A stretch of DNA of 7,240 nucleotides from assembly GCA_021604885.1 (NCBI GenBank), contig BQJV01000161.1, positions 1 through 7,240 on the forward strand. The letters are read 5' to 3'. Position 1 is the first letter of the stretch; each line of letters opens with the position of its first letter. Below, piece by piece: positions 1-6,409 of the stretch. A program made the translations under genes and the position numbers. The notes beneath the pieces were generated by a model that saw only the letters and a program-made list of their open reading frames with translations, made no database searches and was not told the DNA's origin. This DNA is from Acidimicrobiales bacterium (GTDB taxonomy: Bacteria > Actinomycetota > Acidimicrobiia > Acidimicrobiales > Aldehydirespiratoraceae).

Positions 1-220
1 TCTCGGTCTGCTTGCGGAAGTTGGCGAAGTCGGCGCCGGTGCGCTGGAGGTCCGCGAGGTGCTGGTCGCGCTCGGCCGTGACGGTCTCGAGCGTGGCAAG
101 CAGGCCTTCGACGGACAGCTCATCGGCGGGCTCGCCGGCCGAGGAGGGCGGGGGGGACGCACTCTCCTCGGCCGACTCGTTCAGGTCCGGGTCGTCGACG
201 GACTGACCCTCGTCGTTCAC
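1..220 (-). CDS. grpE: GrpE nucleotide exchange factor, N-terminal part (cut by window edge)
   Basis: GrpE is the cytoplasmic co-chaperone that releases ADP from DnaK, resetting its substrate-binding cycle. Only 73 codons are visible before the left edge. Residues 1-47 form an acidic, Ser/Pro-rich, probably disordered tail. From about residue 48 a charged helix begins, with RDQHLADLQR followed by GADFANFRKQTE. This matches the start of the long GrpE coiled coil, where the family has a conserved R-x-x-ADF-NYRKR-like stretch. The start is the GTG at 220-218, whose last two bases belong to the dnaK TGA stop (a GTGA overlap). A weak GAAGAGG sits 4 nt upstream inside dnaK, so translation is probably coupled to dnaK. 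The dnaK-grpE order is typical of actinobacteria, where dnaJ and hspR usually follow; those would lie outside the window. Family identity is firm despite truncation, because both context and the ADFANFRK signature agree. Confidence 0.94.
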   Translation of the reverse strand, partial: MNDEGQSVDDPDLNESAEESASPPPSSAGEPADELSVEGLLATLETVTAERDQHLADLQRTGADFANFRKQTE

Positions 221-2052
221 GACGCCTCTTCGGCATCGTCGTCGATGATCTCCGCGTCGACGACCTCGTCGTCATCCGGCGTGCTGGCCTCGGCTTCGGC
301 GGCGCGATCCTCTGCCGCGGCGGCCTCGTAGAGACGCTGGCCGAACTCCTGGCTGGCGGACATGAGCGCCTCGGTGGCGTCCTTGATCGCTTCGAGGTCG
401 GTGCCCTCGAGCGCGGTCTTCACGTCCTCCAGCTTGGCCTCGATGGTCGACTTCTCGTCGTCGTTGACGTTGTCGGCCTGGTCCTTGAGCAGCTTCTCGG
501 TCTGGTACACGAGGGTGTCGGCCGTGTTGCGGATCTCCGCTTCTTCCTTGCGGTTGCGGTCCTCCTCGGCGTGGGCCTCGGCGTCCTTCACCATCTGGTC
601 GATGACGTCGTCCGACAGGGAGCTCTGACCGGTGATGGTCATCGACTGCTCCTTGTTGGTCGCCGTGTCCTTGGCGCTCACGTGGACGATGCCGTTGGCG
701 TCGATGTCGAAGACGACCTCGATCTGGGGCACGCCGCGCGGCGCGGGCGGCAGGTCCACGAGCTGGAACTTGCCGAGCGTCTTGTTGTACTGCGCCATCT
801 CCCGCTCGCCCTGGAGCACGTGGATCTCGACCGACGGCTGGTTGTCCTCCGCCGTGGTGAAGGTCTCGCTCTTGCGGGTGGGGATGGTGGTGTTGCGTTC
901 GATCAGCGTGGTCATCACGCCGCCCTTGGTCTCGATGCCGAGCGACAGCGGGGTGACGTCGAGCAGGAGCACGTCGGTGACCTCGCCCTTGAGCACACCC
1001 GCCTGGACCGACGCACCGATGGCGACGACCTCGTCCGGGTTCACCGTCTTGTTCGGCTCCTTGCCCGCGATCGACTGCACAAGCTCCGCGACGGCCGGCA
1101 TGCGGGTGGACCCACCCACGAGCACGACATGGTCGATCTCGCCCTTGCTGAGGCCGGCATCCTTGAGCGCCTGCTCGAACGGCTTCTTGCAGCGGTTGAG
1201 CAGGTCCTCGGTGAGCTCCTGGAACTTGGCCCGGCTCAGCTCGTAGTCGAGATGGAGCGGACCGGCGTCGGTTGCCGTGATGAACGGGAGGTTGACCTGG
1301 GTCGACTGGGTCTGGCTCAGCTCGATCTTGGCCTTCTCCGCGGCCTCCTTGAGGCGCTGGGCGGCCATCGCGTCGTTGCGGAGGTCGACGCCGTGGTCGT
1401 TCTTGAACGAATCGGCGAGCCAGTCGATGACGGCATCGTCCCAGTCGTCGCCGCCGAGCTTCGTGTCACCGGCGGTGGACTTGACCTCGAAGACGCCGTC
1501 GCCGAGCTCGAGCACGGACACGTCGAACGTGCCGCCACCGAGGTCGAAGACGAGGATCGTCTGATCCGTGTCCTCCTTGTCGAGGCCGTAGGCGAGCGCC
1601 GCGGCGGTCGGCTCGTTGATGATGCGCAGCACCTCGAGACCGGCGATCTGGCCGGCTTCCTGGGTGGCGGTGCGCTGGGCGTCGTCGAAGTAGGCGGGGA
1701 CGGTGATGACCGCCTGGGTGACGGTGTCGCCCAGGTACTCCTCGGCGTCGCGCTTGAGCTTCATCAGCGTGCGGGCCGAGATCTCCTGGCTGGTGTAGGC
1801 CTTGCCGTCGATGTCGACGGTCCAGTTGGTGCCCACGTGGCGCTTCACGGAGCGGATCGTGCGTTCGGGGTTGGTGATCGCCTGACGCTTGGCGACCTCG
1901 CCGACGAGGACTTCGCCGTCCTTGGCGAACGCAACGACGGACGGCGTGGTGCGCGATCCCTCTGCATTGGGGATCACGACGGGGTCGCCGCCCTCCAGGA
2001 CGGAGACGACGGAGTTGGTGGTGCCGAGATCGATACCGACGGCCTTGGGCAT
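217..2052 (-). CDS. dnaK: Molecular chaperone DnaK (Hsp70)
   Basis: This is the ATP-driven cytoplasmic Hsp70 chaperone, which binds exposed hydrophobic segments and cycles with DnaJ and GrpE. It is complete at 611 residues. All three Hsp70 signatures are present: IDLGTTNS (7-14), VFDLGGGTFDVSVL (168-181) and VVLVGGSTRMPAVAE (309-323). Expected catalytic positions are present: Lys70, Glu147 in NEPTAAAL, and Thr175 in GGGTF. The interdomain linker DVLLLDVTPLSLG is at 360-372. The beta-sandwich substrate domain follows to about 475, then a helical lid and an acidic tail containing DDEVVDAEIIDDD. The ATPase domain lacks the roughly 24-residue insertion after KR-x-x-G that Gram-negative DnaKs carry, as in Gram-positive and actinobacterial proteins. 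The ATG at 2052 begins the canonical MPKAVGIDLG, with AAGGA 10 nt upstream (2067-2063). grpE follows with a 4-bp overlap. Upstream lie a SigR/SigH-like promoter and a HAIR-like repeat, suggesting heat and thiol-stress control. A 599-codon antisense open frame over this gene is a GC-bias shadow. Confidence 0.99.
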   Translation of the reverse strand: MPKAVGIDLGTTNSVVSVLEGGDPVVIPNAEGSRTTPSVVAFAKDGEVLVGEVAKRQAITNPERTIRSVKRHVGTNWTVDIDGKAYTSQEISARTLMKLKRDAEEYLGDTVTQAVITVPAYFDDAQRTATQEAGQIAGLEVLRIINEPTAAALAYGLDKEDTDQTILVFDLGGGTFDVSVLELGDGVFEVKSTAGDTKLGGDDWDDAVIDWLADSFKNDHGVDLRNDAMAAQRLKEAAEKAKIELSQTQSTQVNLPFITATDAGPLHLDYELSRAKFQELTEDLLNRCKKPFEQALKDAGLSKGEIDHVVLVGGSTRMPAVAELVQSIAGKEPNKTVNPDEVVAIGASVQAGVLKGEVTDVLLLDVTPLSLGIETKGGVMTTLIERNTTIPTRKSETFTTAEDNQPSVEIHVLQGEREMAQYNKTLGKFQLVDLPPAPRGVPQIEVVFDIDANGIVHVSAKDTATNKEQSMTITGQSSLSDDVIDQMVKDAEAHAEEDRNRKEEAEIRNTADTLVYQTEKLLKDQADNVNDDEKSTIEAKLEDVKTALEGTDLEAIKDATEALMSASQEFGQRLYEAAAAEDRAAEAEASTPDDDEVVDAEIIDDDAEEAS

Positions 2053-2100
2053 GCGAGAAGTGTCCTTCGTGAGGTTTCCGGGGGGATGTTCAGGTGTCTG

Positions 2101-2126
2101 AACCGCACCATAGCGGGGGAAATTCC
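2101..2126 (-). promoter_or_regulatory. Candidate SigR/SigH-type promoter for dnaK-grpE
   Basis: Read on the minus strand, GGAAT (2126-2122) is followed after exactly 18 nt by GTT (2103-2101). This is the form GGAAT-N18-GTT known for Streptomyces SigR, and mycobacterial SigH (GGAA-N18-20-GTT) is close to it. Those sigma factors respond to disulfide and heat stress, and SigH drives dnaK in mycobacteria. Transcription would start near 2093-2096, leaving a 5' leader of about 40 nt before the dnaK ATG at 2052. The motif is short and was found by eye. The exact spacing, orientation and distance from dnaK support it. No good TATAAT-like box with a correctly spaced -35 box was found for dnaK. Confidence 0.55.
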
Positions 2127-2141
2127 CATCGACACCGAAAA

Positions 2142-2162
2142 GTTGAGTGTGAGTGTGTCAAC
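2142..2162. promoter_or_regulatory. HAIR-like inverted repeat (candidate HspR operator)
   Basis: GTTGAGT (2142-2148) and TGTCAAC (2156-2162) are separated by exactly 7 nt. The HspR operator HAIR has the form CTTGAGT-N7-ACTCAAG, so the half-site length and spacing fit. The left arm differs from consensus at one base. The right arm is the exact complement of the left arm at five of seven positions. HspR is the MerR-family repressor that controls dnaK operons in Streptomyces and mycobacteria and is often encoded in the same operon. The repeat lies 90-110 bp upstream of the dnaK start, 15 bp beyond the GGAAT element, and 120 bp before the divergent SLH-protein gene. It could touch either promoter. 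The arms are degenerate, so this is a moderate call. Confidence 0.45.
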
Positions 2163-2281
2163 CTTGCGATCCCGGGACCTGCGCGGCGCGGAACCGCTGC
2201 GACCACCCTCCGCGACCCCGCTCAAGCCGGGGGCGCCGCGCCCGATGGAACAGGCGACAGCTCTCAGACAGGACAGGATTC

Positions 2282-5056
2282 ATGCGGATCAGGAAGACGG
2301 CGGGAATCGTCGCGATCATCGCCACGGCATCGATCGCGACCCAGGCAGCGGCCGCCCCACCACCCAATGACGACATCGCGGACGCGATCACCGTGACGGA
2401 AGGCGTCGAGGCGCCGTTCAGCGACGTCGATGCGACGACCGAGGCGACGGAGGCCTTCTGCGCCGGCGAGGAGACCGTGTGGTTCAGCTTCACCGCTCCG
2501 GCCGACGGCGACTACGTGTCCTACGCGACCGGGTCGAACCACGACACCGACGTCGCATGGAGCGACGCCCTCGCCGGACCTCTCGGCACCTGCAACGACG
2601 ACGCCGACGACAGCTATGACGCGGTCGCCGACACCCGCACCATGACCGAAGGCGAGCAGGAGTACGTCGTCGTCGCTTCCCACAGCGACGACGAGGTGGG
2701 CTCGGGCTCGATCGGCGTCACCGCGGTCGTCGACGGAGCGGACGACTTCGGCGACGCCACCGCGCTGACGCGGCGCGAGGGCACGACGACCGCCGTCACC
2801 GGCATCGCCTTCCCCGCGGTCCCCACGGTCGAGACCGACGAGCCGACCGCGTGTGGCGGCAGCACCCTGAGCGACGACTCGGTCTGGGTCGACTTCACCG
2901 CGCCCGACGCCGGCACGTGGATGATCGAAGCGAAGTCCACCGACGAGGTGGACATCGCGGTGTTCAGCGGAGACAGCCTCGACGACCTGACGCTCCTCAA
3001 CTGTGAGTTCGACCGGCGCAAGGCGGTCCTGATCGGCAGCACCGCCGGCGAGACCTACCGCATCCGTATCGCGGGCAGCGCGGTGACCGAGCCGGTGGTC
3101 GTGCGAGCCGAGCGAGCCCCGACGCCCCTCGTGGCCGAGCTCGTCGACACGGACGGCGACGGCACGTCCACCGATGTCGGCACGCGATCGGATCTGGTCT
3201 ACGTCGACGGCGAGCCGGCCATCGCGTACTACGACGACGACAACAGCGACGTTCGGTACGCATCGCGCAGCGGTGGCGTCTGGACCGACATCGCGATCGA
3301 CGACTCCGGCACGGTGTCGTCACCGGACCTCGACATCGCGGTCAGCCCTGACGGCGAGCCCGCCATCGCGATCGGCGACAGCGTGAACGGCCTGCTCCGC
3401 TACGCCTACCGCAGTGGCGGCACATGGACGATCGAACTCGTCGACGACGAGGGCGACGGCACGTCGACGCTCACCGGTGAGTCGCCCGACCTCCTCTTCC
3501 TGAGCGACGGCACGCCCGTGATCGCGTACCACGACGACGATCCCGACGATCTCCGCTTCGCCACCCGCGCCGGCGGCAGCTGGAGCCACATCCTCGTCGA
3601 CGACGACGGTGGCGGCGGCAGTGACCGGGTGGGCGACGGCGCCAAGATCGTCGAGTTCGACAACGGCGACCTCGGAATCGCCTACGGCGACAACACGAAC
3701 TCCCAGGTCCGCTACGCCATGAACTCCGGCGCCGGCTGGTCCGACGAGGTCGTCTACACCCACGCCGCCGGCGGCGATGTCTGGATCGCCGGTCTGGTGA
3801 TCGACAGCACCGGCGCCCCATGGATCGCAGCGGACATCGACGACCAGGGCAACCACGTCGTCGCGAACCACGACGGCTCGTCCTGGAACGTCGAGTTCAC
3901 CGACGCGAACACCGGCCTCGCCGAGCAGGACTACGGCTGCACGTGGGCCGAGTTGCTGATCAACGACCAGGACGAACTGTTCCTGCCGTGGGTCGACTGC
4001 AACGACTCCTACTACGGCGGCACGTCCGTTCGGTCGGCGGACGGCACCTGGTCTCATCACGAGTGGGCCGCGACGTACCTGAGCCCGTCCGACCCGGCCT
4101 ACGCGGGGTACCACTCGGTCGGCGAGGTCTACGGCTTCGGCGCCACCTGGACCCCGGACGGTCGACTCGCGCTGAGCTTCCAGCTCGAGGAGTCCGCCGA
4201 CCTGTGGTTCGCCGAGGGCGCACTCGTGGCGGACATCGCCGGCCCGGCCGCGGCCCCGGCCGCGTCGGCGATCGCGCTCGACGGGTCGGGTTCAGCCGAC
4301 GCGTGGGGCTCGGTCGTGGGCTATCGGTGGTCCGACGCCCCGGACGGATGTTCGTTCAGCAGCACGACGGCCATGGCACCGACCATGTGGTGCGTCGGGC
4401 CGGTCAGCGGCACCGCCACCCTGACGGTGACGGACACCGACGGGCTCACCCATCGGGTGACCCATGCGGTCGCGGTGGGCAACGCCGAGTGCGACACCAC
4501 CCCGGACCCGTTCACCGACGTGCCCGCCACGTCGTACGCCGACGTCCATGTCACCTGCATCTACAACCTGGACGTGACGACGGGGACCACAGCCACCACG
4601 TACTCCCCGAAGGACCTCCTCACCCGCGAACAGATGGCCGCACTCCTGGCCCGCATGTACGAGGCGATCACGGGCTCCCCGGCCGCGATCGTGGCCACGC
4701 CGTTCACCGACGTGCCCGACTCGTCGTTCGCGGTCGATGACATCGCCCGCCTCTACGGGCTGGGTGTCACCACCGGCACATCCGCCACCACCTTCTCGCC
4801 CGACGACACCGTCACCCGCGAGCAGATGGCGGCGTTCGTCGCCCGCCTCTTCGCCGCCATCCGCGGCGAACAGGCGCCGATCGTGGCCACGCCGTTCACG
4901 GATGTGCCCGGCTCGTCCTTCGCGGCCTCGGACATCGCCCGCATCTACGGGCTCGGCATCACCACGGGCACCACGGCGACGACGTACAGCCCGGACGACG
5001 GCGTCACCCGCGAAATGATGGCGGCCTACCTCGGCCGCTTCTACATCGCCGACTGA
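2282..5056 (+). CDS. Secreted multidomain protein: two PPC-like domains, seven-repeat beta-propeller, PKD-like domain, three SLH repeats
   Basis: This is a 924-residue exported protein of unknown specific role, probably attached to the cell surface. A signal peptide covers residues 1-25 (basic RIRK, hydrophobic core, QAAAA before PPPNDD). Residues 28-148 and 152-275 are two related PPC-like beta domains, sharing VWFSFTAP (67) and VWVDFTAP (201). Seven repeats of the form G-x-P-x-IAYYD...RYA...GG-W begin near 310, 358, 410, 462, 511, 564 and 627, which suggests a seven-bladed propeller. Residues 655-732 look PKD/Ig-like (LDGSGS, TLTVTDTDG). Three SLH repeats start at 743, 807 and 871, probably binding a wall polymer. 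The ten cysteines fall in five neighbouring pairs. The protein is very rich in Asp, with DGDG loops near 289 and 388. No protease or glycosidase active site was recognised, so binding or surface display is more likely than catalysis. The ATG at 2282 was chosen over an in-frame ATG 43 codons upstream because it starts the signal peptide and has AGGACAGGA just before it. Confidence 0.9.
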   Translation: MRIRKTAGIVAIIATASIATQAAAAPPPNDDIADAITVTEGVEAPFSDVDATTEATEAFCAGEETVWFSFTAPADGDYVSYATGSNHDTDVAWSDALAGPLGTCNDDADDSYDAVADTRTMTEGEQEYVVVASHSDDEVGSGSIGVTAVVDGADDFGDATALTRREGTTTAVTGIAFPAVPTVETDEPTACGGSTLSDDSVWVDFTAPDAGTWMIEAKSTDEVDIAVFSGDSLDDLTLLNCEFDRRKAVLIGSTAGETYRIRIAGSAVTEPVVVRAERAPTPLVAELVDTDGDGTSTDVGTRSDLVYVDGEPAIAYYDDDNSDVRYASRSGGVWTDIAIDDSGTVSSPDLDIAVSPDGEPAIAIGDSVNGLLRYAYRSGGTWTIELVDDEGDGTSTLTGESPDLLFLSDGTPVIAYHDDDPDDLRFATRAGGSWSHILVDDDGGGGSDRVGDGAKIVEFDNGDLGIAYGDNTNSQVRYAMNSGAGWSDEVVYTHAAGGDVWIAGLVIDSTGAPWIAADIDDQGNHVVANHDGSSWNVEFTDANTGLAEQDYGCTWAELLINDQDELFLPWVDCNDSYYGGTSVRSADGTWSHHEWAATYLSPSDPAYAGYHSVGEVYGFGATWTPDGRLALSFQLEESADLWFAEGALVADIAGPAAAPAASAIALDGSGSADAWGSVVGYRWSDAPDGCSFSSTTAMAPTMWCVGPVSGTATLTVTDTDGLTHRVTHAVAVGNAECDTTPDPFTDVPATSYADVHVTCIYNLDVTTGTTATTYSPKDLLTREQMAALLARMYEAITGSPAAIVATPFTDVPDSSFAVDDIARLYGLGVTTGTSATTFSPDDTVTREQMAAFVARLFAAIRGEQAPIVATPFTDVPGSSFAASDIARIYGLGITTGTTATTYSPDDGVTREMMAAYLGRFYIAD
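3194..4219 (+). repeat. Seven tandem protein repeats (probable beta-propeller blades)
   Basis: Residues 305-646 of the SLH protein hold seven diverged copies of one unit, spaced 48, 52, 52, 49, 53 and 63 residues. Copy examples are EPAIAYYDDDNSDVRYA (311), TPVIAYHDDDPDDLRFA (411) and DLGIAYGDNTNSQVRYA (463), each followed by GG-x-W or a similar turn. The last three copies are more divergent. This resembles the HISYYD-type repeats seen in many secreted bacterial proteins and is loosely like Asp-box (BNR) blades. At DNA level only short stretches are conserved, such as the 14-mer at 3155-3168 and 3452-3465, so the duplication is old. Confidence 0.75.
4508..5053 (+). repeat. Three tandem SLH (S-layer homology) repeats with a 64-residue period
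   Basis: The motif PFTDVP begins at residues 743, 807 and 871 of the SLH protein, exactly 64 residues (192 bp) apart. Each unit continues with IY-x-L-x-(V/I)TTGT, a Y/FSP-x-D turn and TRE-x-MAA, the SLH hallmark. Copies 2 and 3 agree at 38 of 54 aligned residues by my count. At DNA level a 21-bp stretch just before and into PFTDVP is identical between them. Copy 1 is the most diverged and carries Cys759. Three SLH units are the usual number for binding a secondary cell-wall polymer, so this is the likely anchor. The final copy ends at the natural C-terminus. Confidence 0.9.
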
Positions 5057-5063
5057 CGGTAGG

Positions 5064-5093
5064 GCGAGGGGTCCGCCTCGGCGGGCCCCTCGC
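5064..5093. terminator. GC hairpin between convergent genes, candidate bidirectional terminator
   Basis: A 13-bp stem (5064-5076 with 5081-5093) has one G-U wobble and a 4-nt loop, CTCG. It sits 7 bp after the stop of the SLH-protein gene and 20 bp beyond the stop of the convergent NfeD-like gene. The position fits termination of both transcripts. No T-run follows on either strand, which is common for hairpins after genes in GC-rich actinobacteria but weakens the case for intrinsic termination. Confidence 0.65.
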
Positions 5094-5113
5094 GCCGTCC
5101 GGCCTTCGCGGCC

Positions 5114-6409
5114 TCAGCCCCGCATCTCGCGATAGTCGCGAGCGCCACCCTCCTCGGGCTCGATCTCGAGGAACAGGCCCTCGATCGCCACGACCCGGAT
5201 CGGATCACCGGCCAGGATCGGCGTGGTGCGGTTCACCATCGCGCGCCACGGCGCGCCGTCGATCATGACGACGCCGTCCTTCTTCACCTCGGTGACGGCT
5301 TCGCCCATCATGCCGACCATCCACTCACGGCCGATCGTCGGTGTGCCGAAACGGGTGCGGACCATCGAGGGCATCCCGTTCACCATCGACAGGGCGACAC
5401 CGATGATGCCGACGAGCAGCGTGATCCACGAGATCGAGAAGCCGTCGTAGAGGAAGAGCGAGCCGACGATCAAACAGCCGGTGGCGATCACGGACCACGC
5501 CCTCGGCGCCCCGGATTGCACGTCGATCGCATAGCCGAGCATCGCGATCACAAGGAGGGCGAGCGCCCACCCGCGGGTCGGCAGCACCTCGAGGCCGTAG
5601 CACCCGAGGATGAAACAGACGGCGCCGACGACACCGGCCACGCCGATCCCCGCCGTGTAGAACTCGAACACCAGCAGGCTCGCACCGACCAGGAACAGCA
5701 GGTACGCCATCGCCGGGCTGGCGACGCTGTGCATCCACCCCTTGAACAGCGACAGCTTGCGGAGGCGGACCGGCGACGCGATCTCGCGAACCGGCTCCTC
5801 GCCGGACGTCGTGTCGACGATGCTCTCGAAGCCGGGGAGTTCGTCGCCGACCGCGGGGCCGAGCGCGAACAGGGCGAGCGTCGGCGACTCGTGGTCGATG
5901 AGGCCGAGGTCGATCGCGTCGAGATCGGAGATGGTGGTGTCCTCGAGTCCTTCCAGCAGCTCGGCGCGGCCCTCCGGGAGGTAGTCGGTGACAACCAGCT
6001 CACCGGTGTTGCCGAACGAGGCGAACGAGGCGATGCCGATCTGATCCGTGACGGCCATCAGCTGGGCCATCCCGCCCTGCGCGGTTGCGTGGCTCGGGCC
6101 GGCCCACCCGTAGACCGGCACGTCGGCGTCGTGGATGCGCATGGCGAGTTCGACGAGCCGTGCGTCGCTGATCACCGAGGCCGAACTGTTGACCTGGAGG
6201 ATGACGCCCCCCGAGCCGATCGACTCCGCGTCGGCGATCGACTGCTCGATGAAGTCGGCGTTGATCTCGTCGAGGAAGCCGGACACCTGCACGATGTCGA
6301 ACACCGCGGCGTCGGAGCCGGTGGTCTGGGCGTTGGCCGGAGGCGACAGCGCCAGAATGCCGAACGCCAGGCCGATGAACGTGAGCGCTAGCGTGATGCG
6401 ACGGCGCAC
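5114..6409 (-). CDS. NfeD-family membrane protein with degenerate ClpP-like domain
   Basis: This is a membrane protein of the long NfeD class: ClpP-like domain, membrane block, then a C-terminal OB-fold. From the GTG at 6409 it has 431 residues. Residues 1-27 are a signal peptide (RRR, hydrophobic core, PPANA). Residues 35-195 are ClpP/crotonase-like and should lie outside the membrane. Five hydrophobic segments span about 232-252, 255-272, 279-297, 303-321 and 327-344. Residues 357-417 are the NfeD OB-fold (REWMVGMMGEA...GDPIRVVAIEGLFLEIEP). Where active family members have PSGARAASAG-like residues around the serine, this protein has PSHATAQGGM. The later lysine region is also shortened, so proteolysis is doubtful. 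NfeD proteins often pair with SPFH/stomatin proteins in membrane organisation; no such partner is in the window. The frame also allows an ATG at 6490 (458 residues) with GAGGA 9 nt upstream. I prefer 6409 because it gives a normal signal peptide and avoids overlapping the divergent ATPase gene. Confidence 0.85.
   Translation of the reverse strand: MRRRITLALTFIGLAFGILALSPPANAQTTGSDAAVFDIVQVSGFLDEINADFIEQSIADAESIGSGGVILQVNSSASVISDARLVELAMRIHDADVPVYGWAGPSHATAQGGMAQLMAVTDQIGIASFASFGNTGELVVTDYLPEGRAELLEGLEDTTISDLDAIDLGLIDHESPTLALFALGPAVGDELPGFESIVDTTSGEEPVREIASPVRLRKLSLFKGWMHSVASPAMAYLLFLVGASLLVFEFYTAGIGVAGVVGAVCFILGCYGLEVLPTRGWALALLVIAMLGYAIDVQSGAPRAWSVIATGCLIVGSLFLYDGFSISWITLLVGIIGVALSMVNGMPSMVRTRFGTPTIGREWMVGMMGEAVTEVKKDGVVMIDGAPWRAMVNRTTPILAGDPIRVVAIEGLFLEIEPEEGGARDYREMRG

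Larger units (their letters stand above)
2053..2281. other. Divergent intergenic region between dnaK and the SLH-protein gene
   Basis: This 229-bp gap separates two genes reading away from each other, so it must hold both promoters. The dnaK-proximal half carries the SigR/SigH-like promoter and the HAIR-like repeat, and is locally less GC-rich around 2111-2160. The half nearer the SLH-protein gene (2163-2281) is very GC-rich. It contains one short possible hairpin, CCCCG (2216-2220) with CGGGG (2228-2232). It ends in AGGACAGGA (2270-2278), which supplies the ribosome binding site for the ATG at 2282. I found no convincing -10/-35 pair for the plus-strand gene. No small ORF with a credible product was seen. 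Confidence 0.7.

Noticed and set aside
2106..2111. TATGGT-like -10 box for dnaK on the minus strand
   Set aside because: No -35-like hexamer lies 16-18 nt upstream, and it falls inside the spacer of the better GGAAT-N18-GTT match.
2206..2226. Second HAIR half-site (GCTCAAG at 2220-2226)
   Set aside because: The opposite arm at 7-nt spacing reads CCCTCCG, with no match to CTTGAGT, so it is a lone chance match.
2153..2281. N-terminal extension of the SLH protein from the ATG at 2153
   Set aside because: It would place 43 Arg/Pro-rich residues before a normal signal peptide and start inside the HAIR-like repeat. The ATG at 2282 has a proper ribosome binding site.
571..2370. 599-codon plus-strand open frame antisense to dnaK
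   Set aside because: Its composition (Gly, Leu, Val, Arg, Asp, His rich, no domain) is that of a GC-bias shadow. dnaK on the other strand is unmistakable over its full length.
3320..4114. 264-codon minus-strand frame and 306-codon plus-strand frame (3820-4740) inside the SLH-protein gene
   Set aside because: Both are low-complexity Val/Arg/Gly/Asp frames overlapping a gene with clear domains throughout. They are shadows.
2282..5056. Reading the SLH protein as a peptidase or sialidase because of its PPC-like and Asp-box-like repeats
   Set aside because: No catalytic triad, HExxH, or sialidase arginine/FRIP motif was seen. PPC and propeller units occur in many non-enzymatic proteins.
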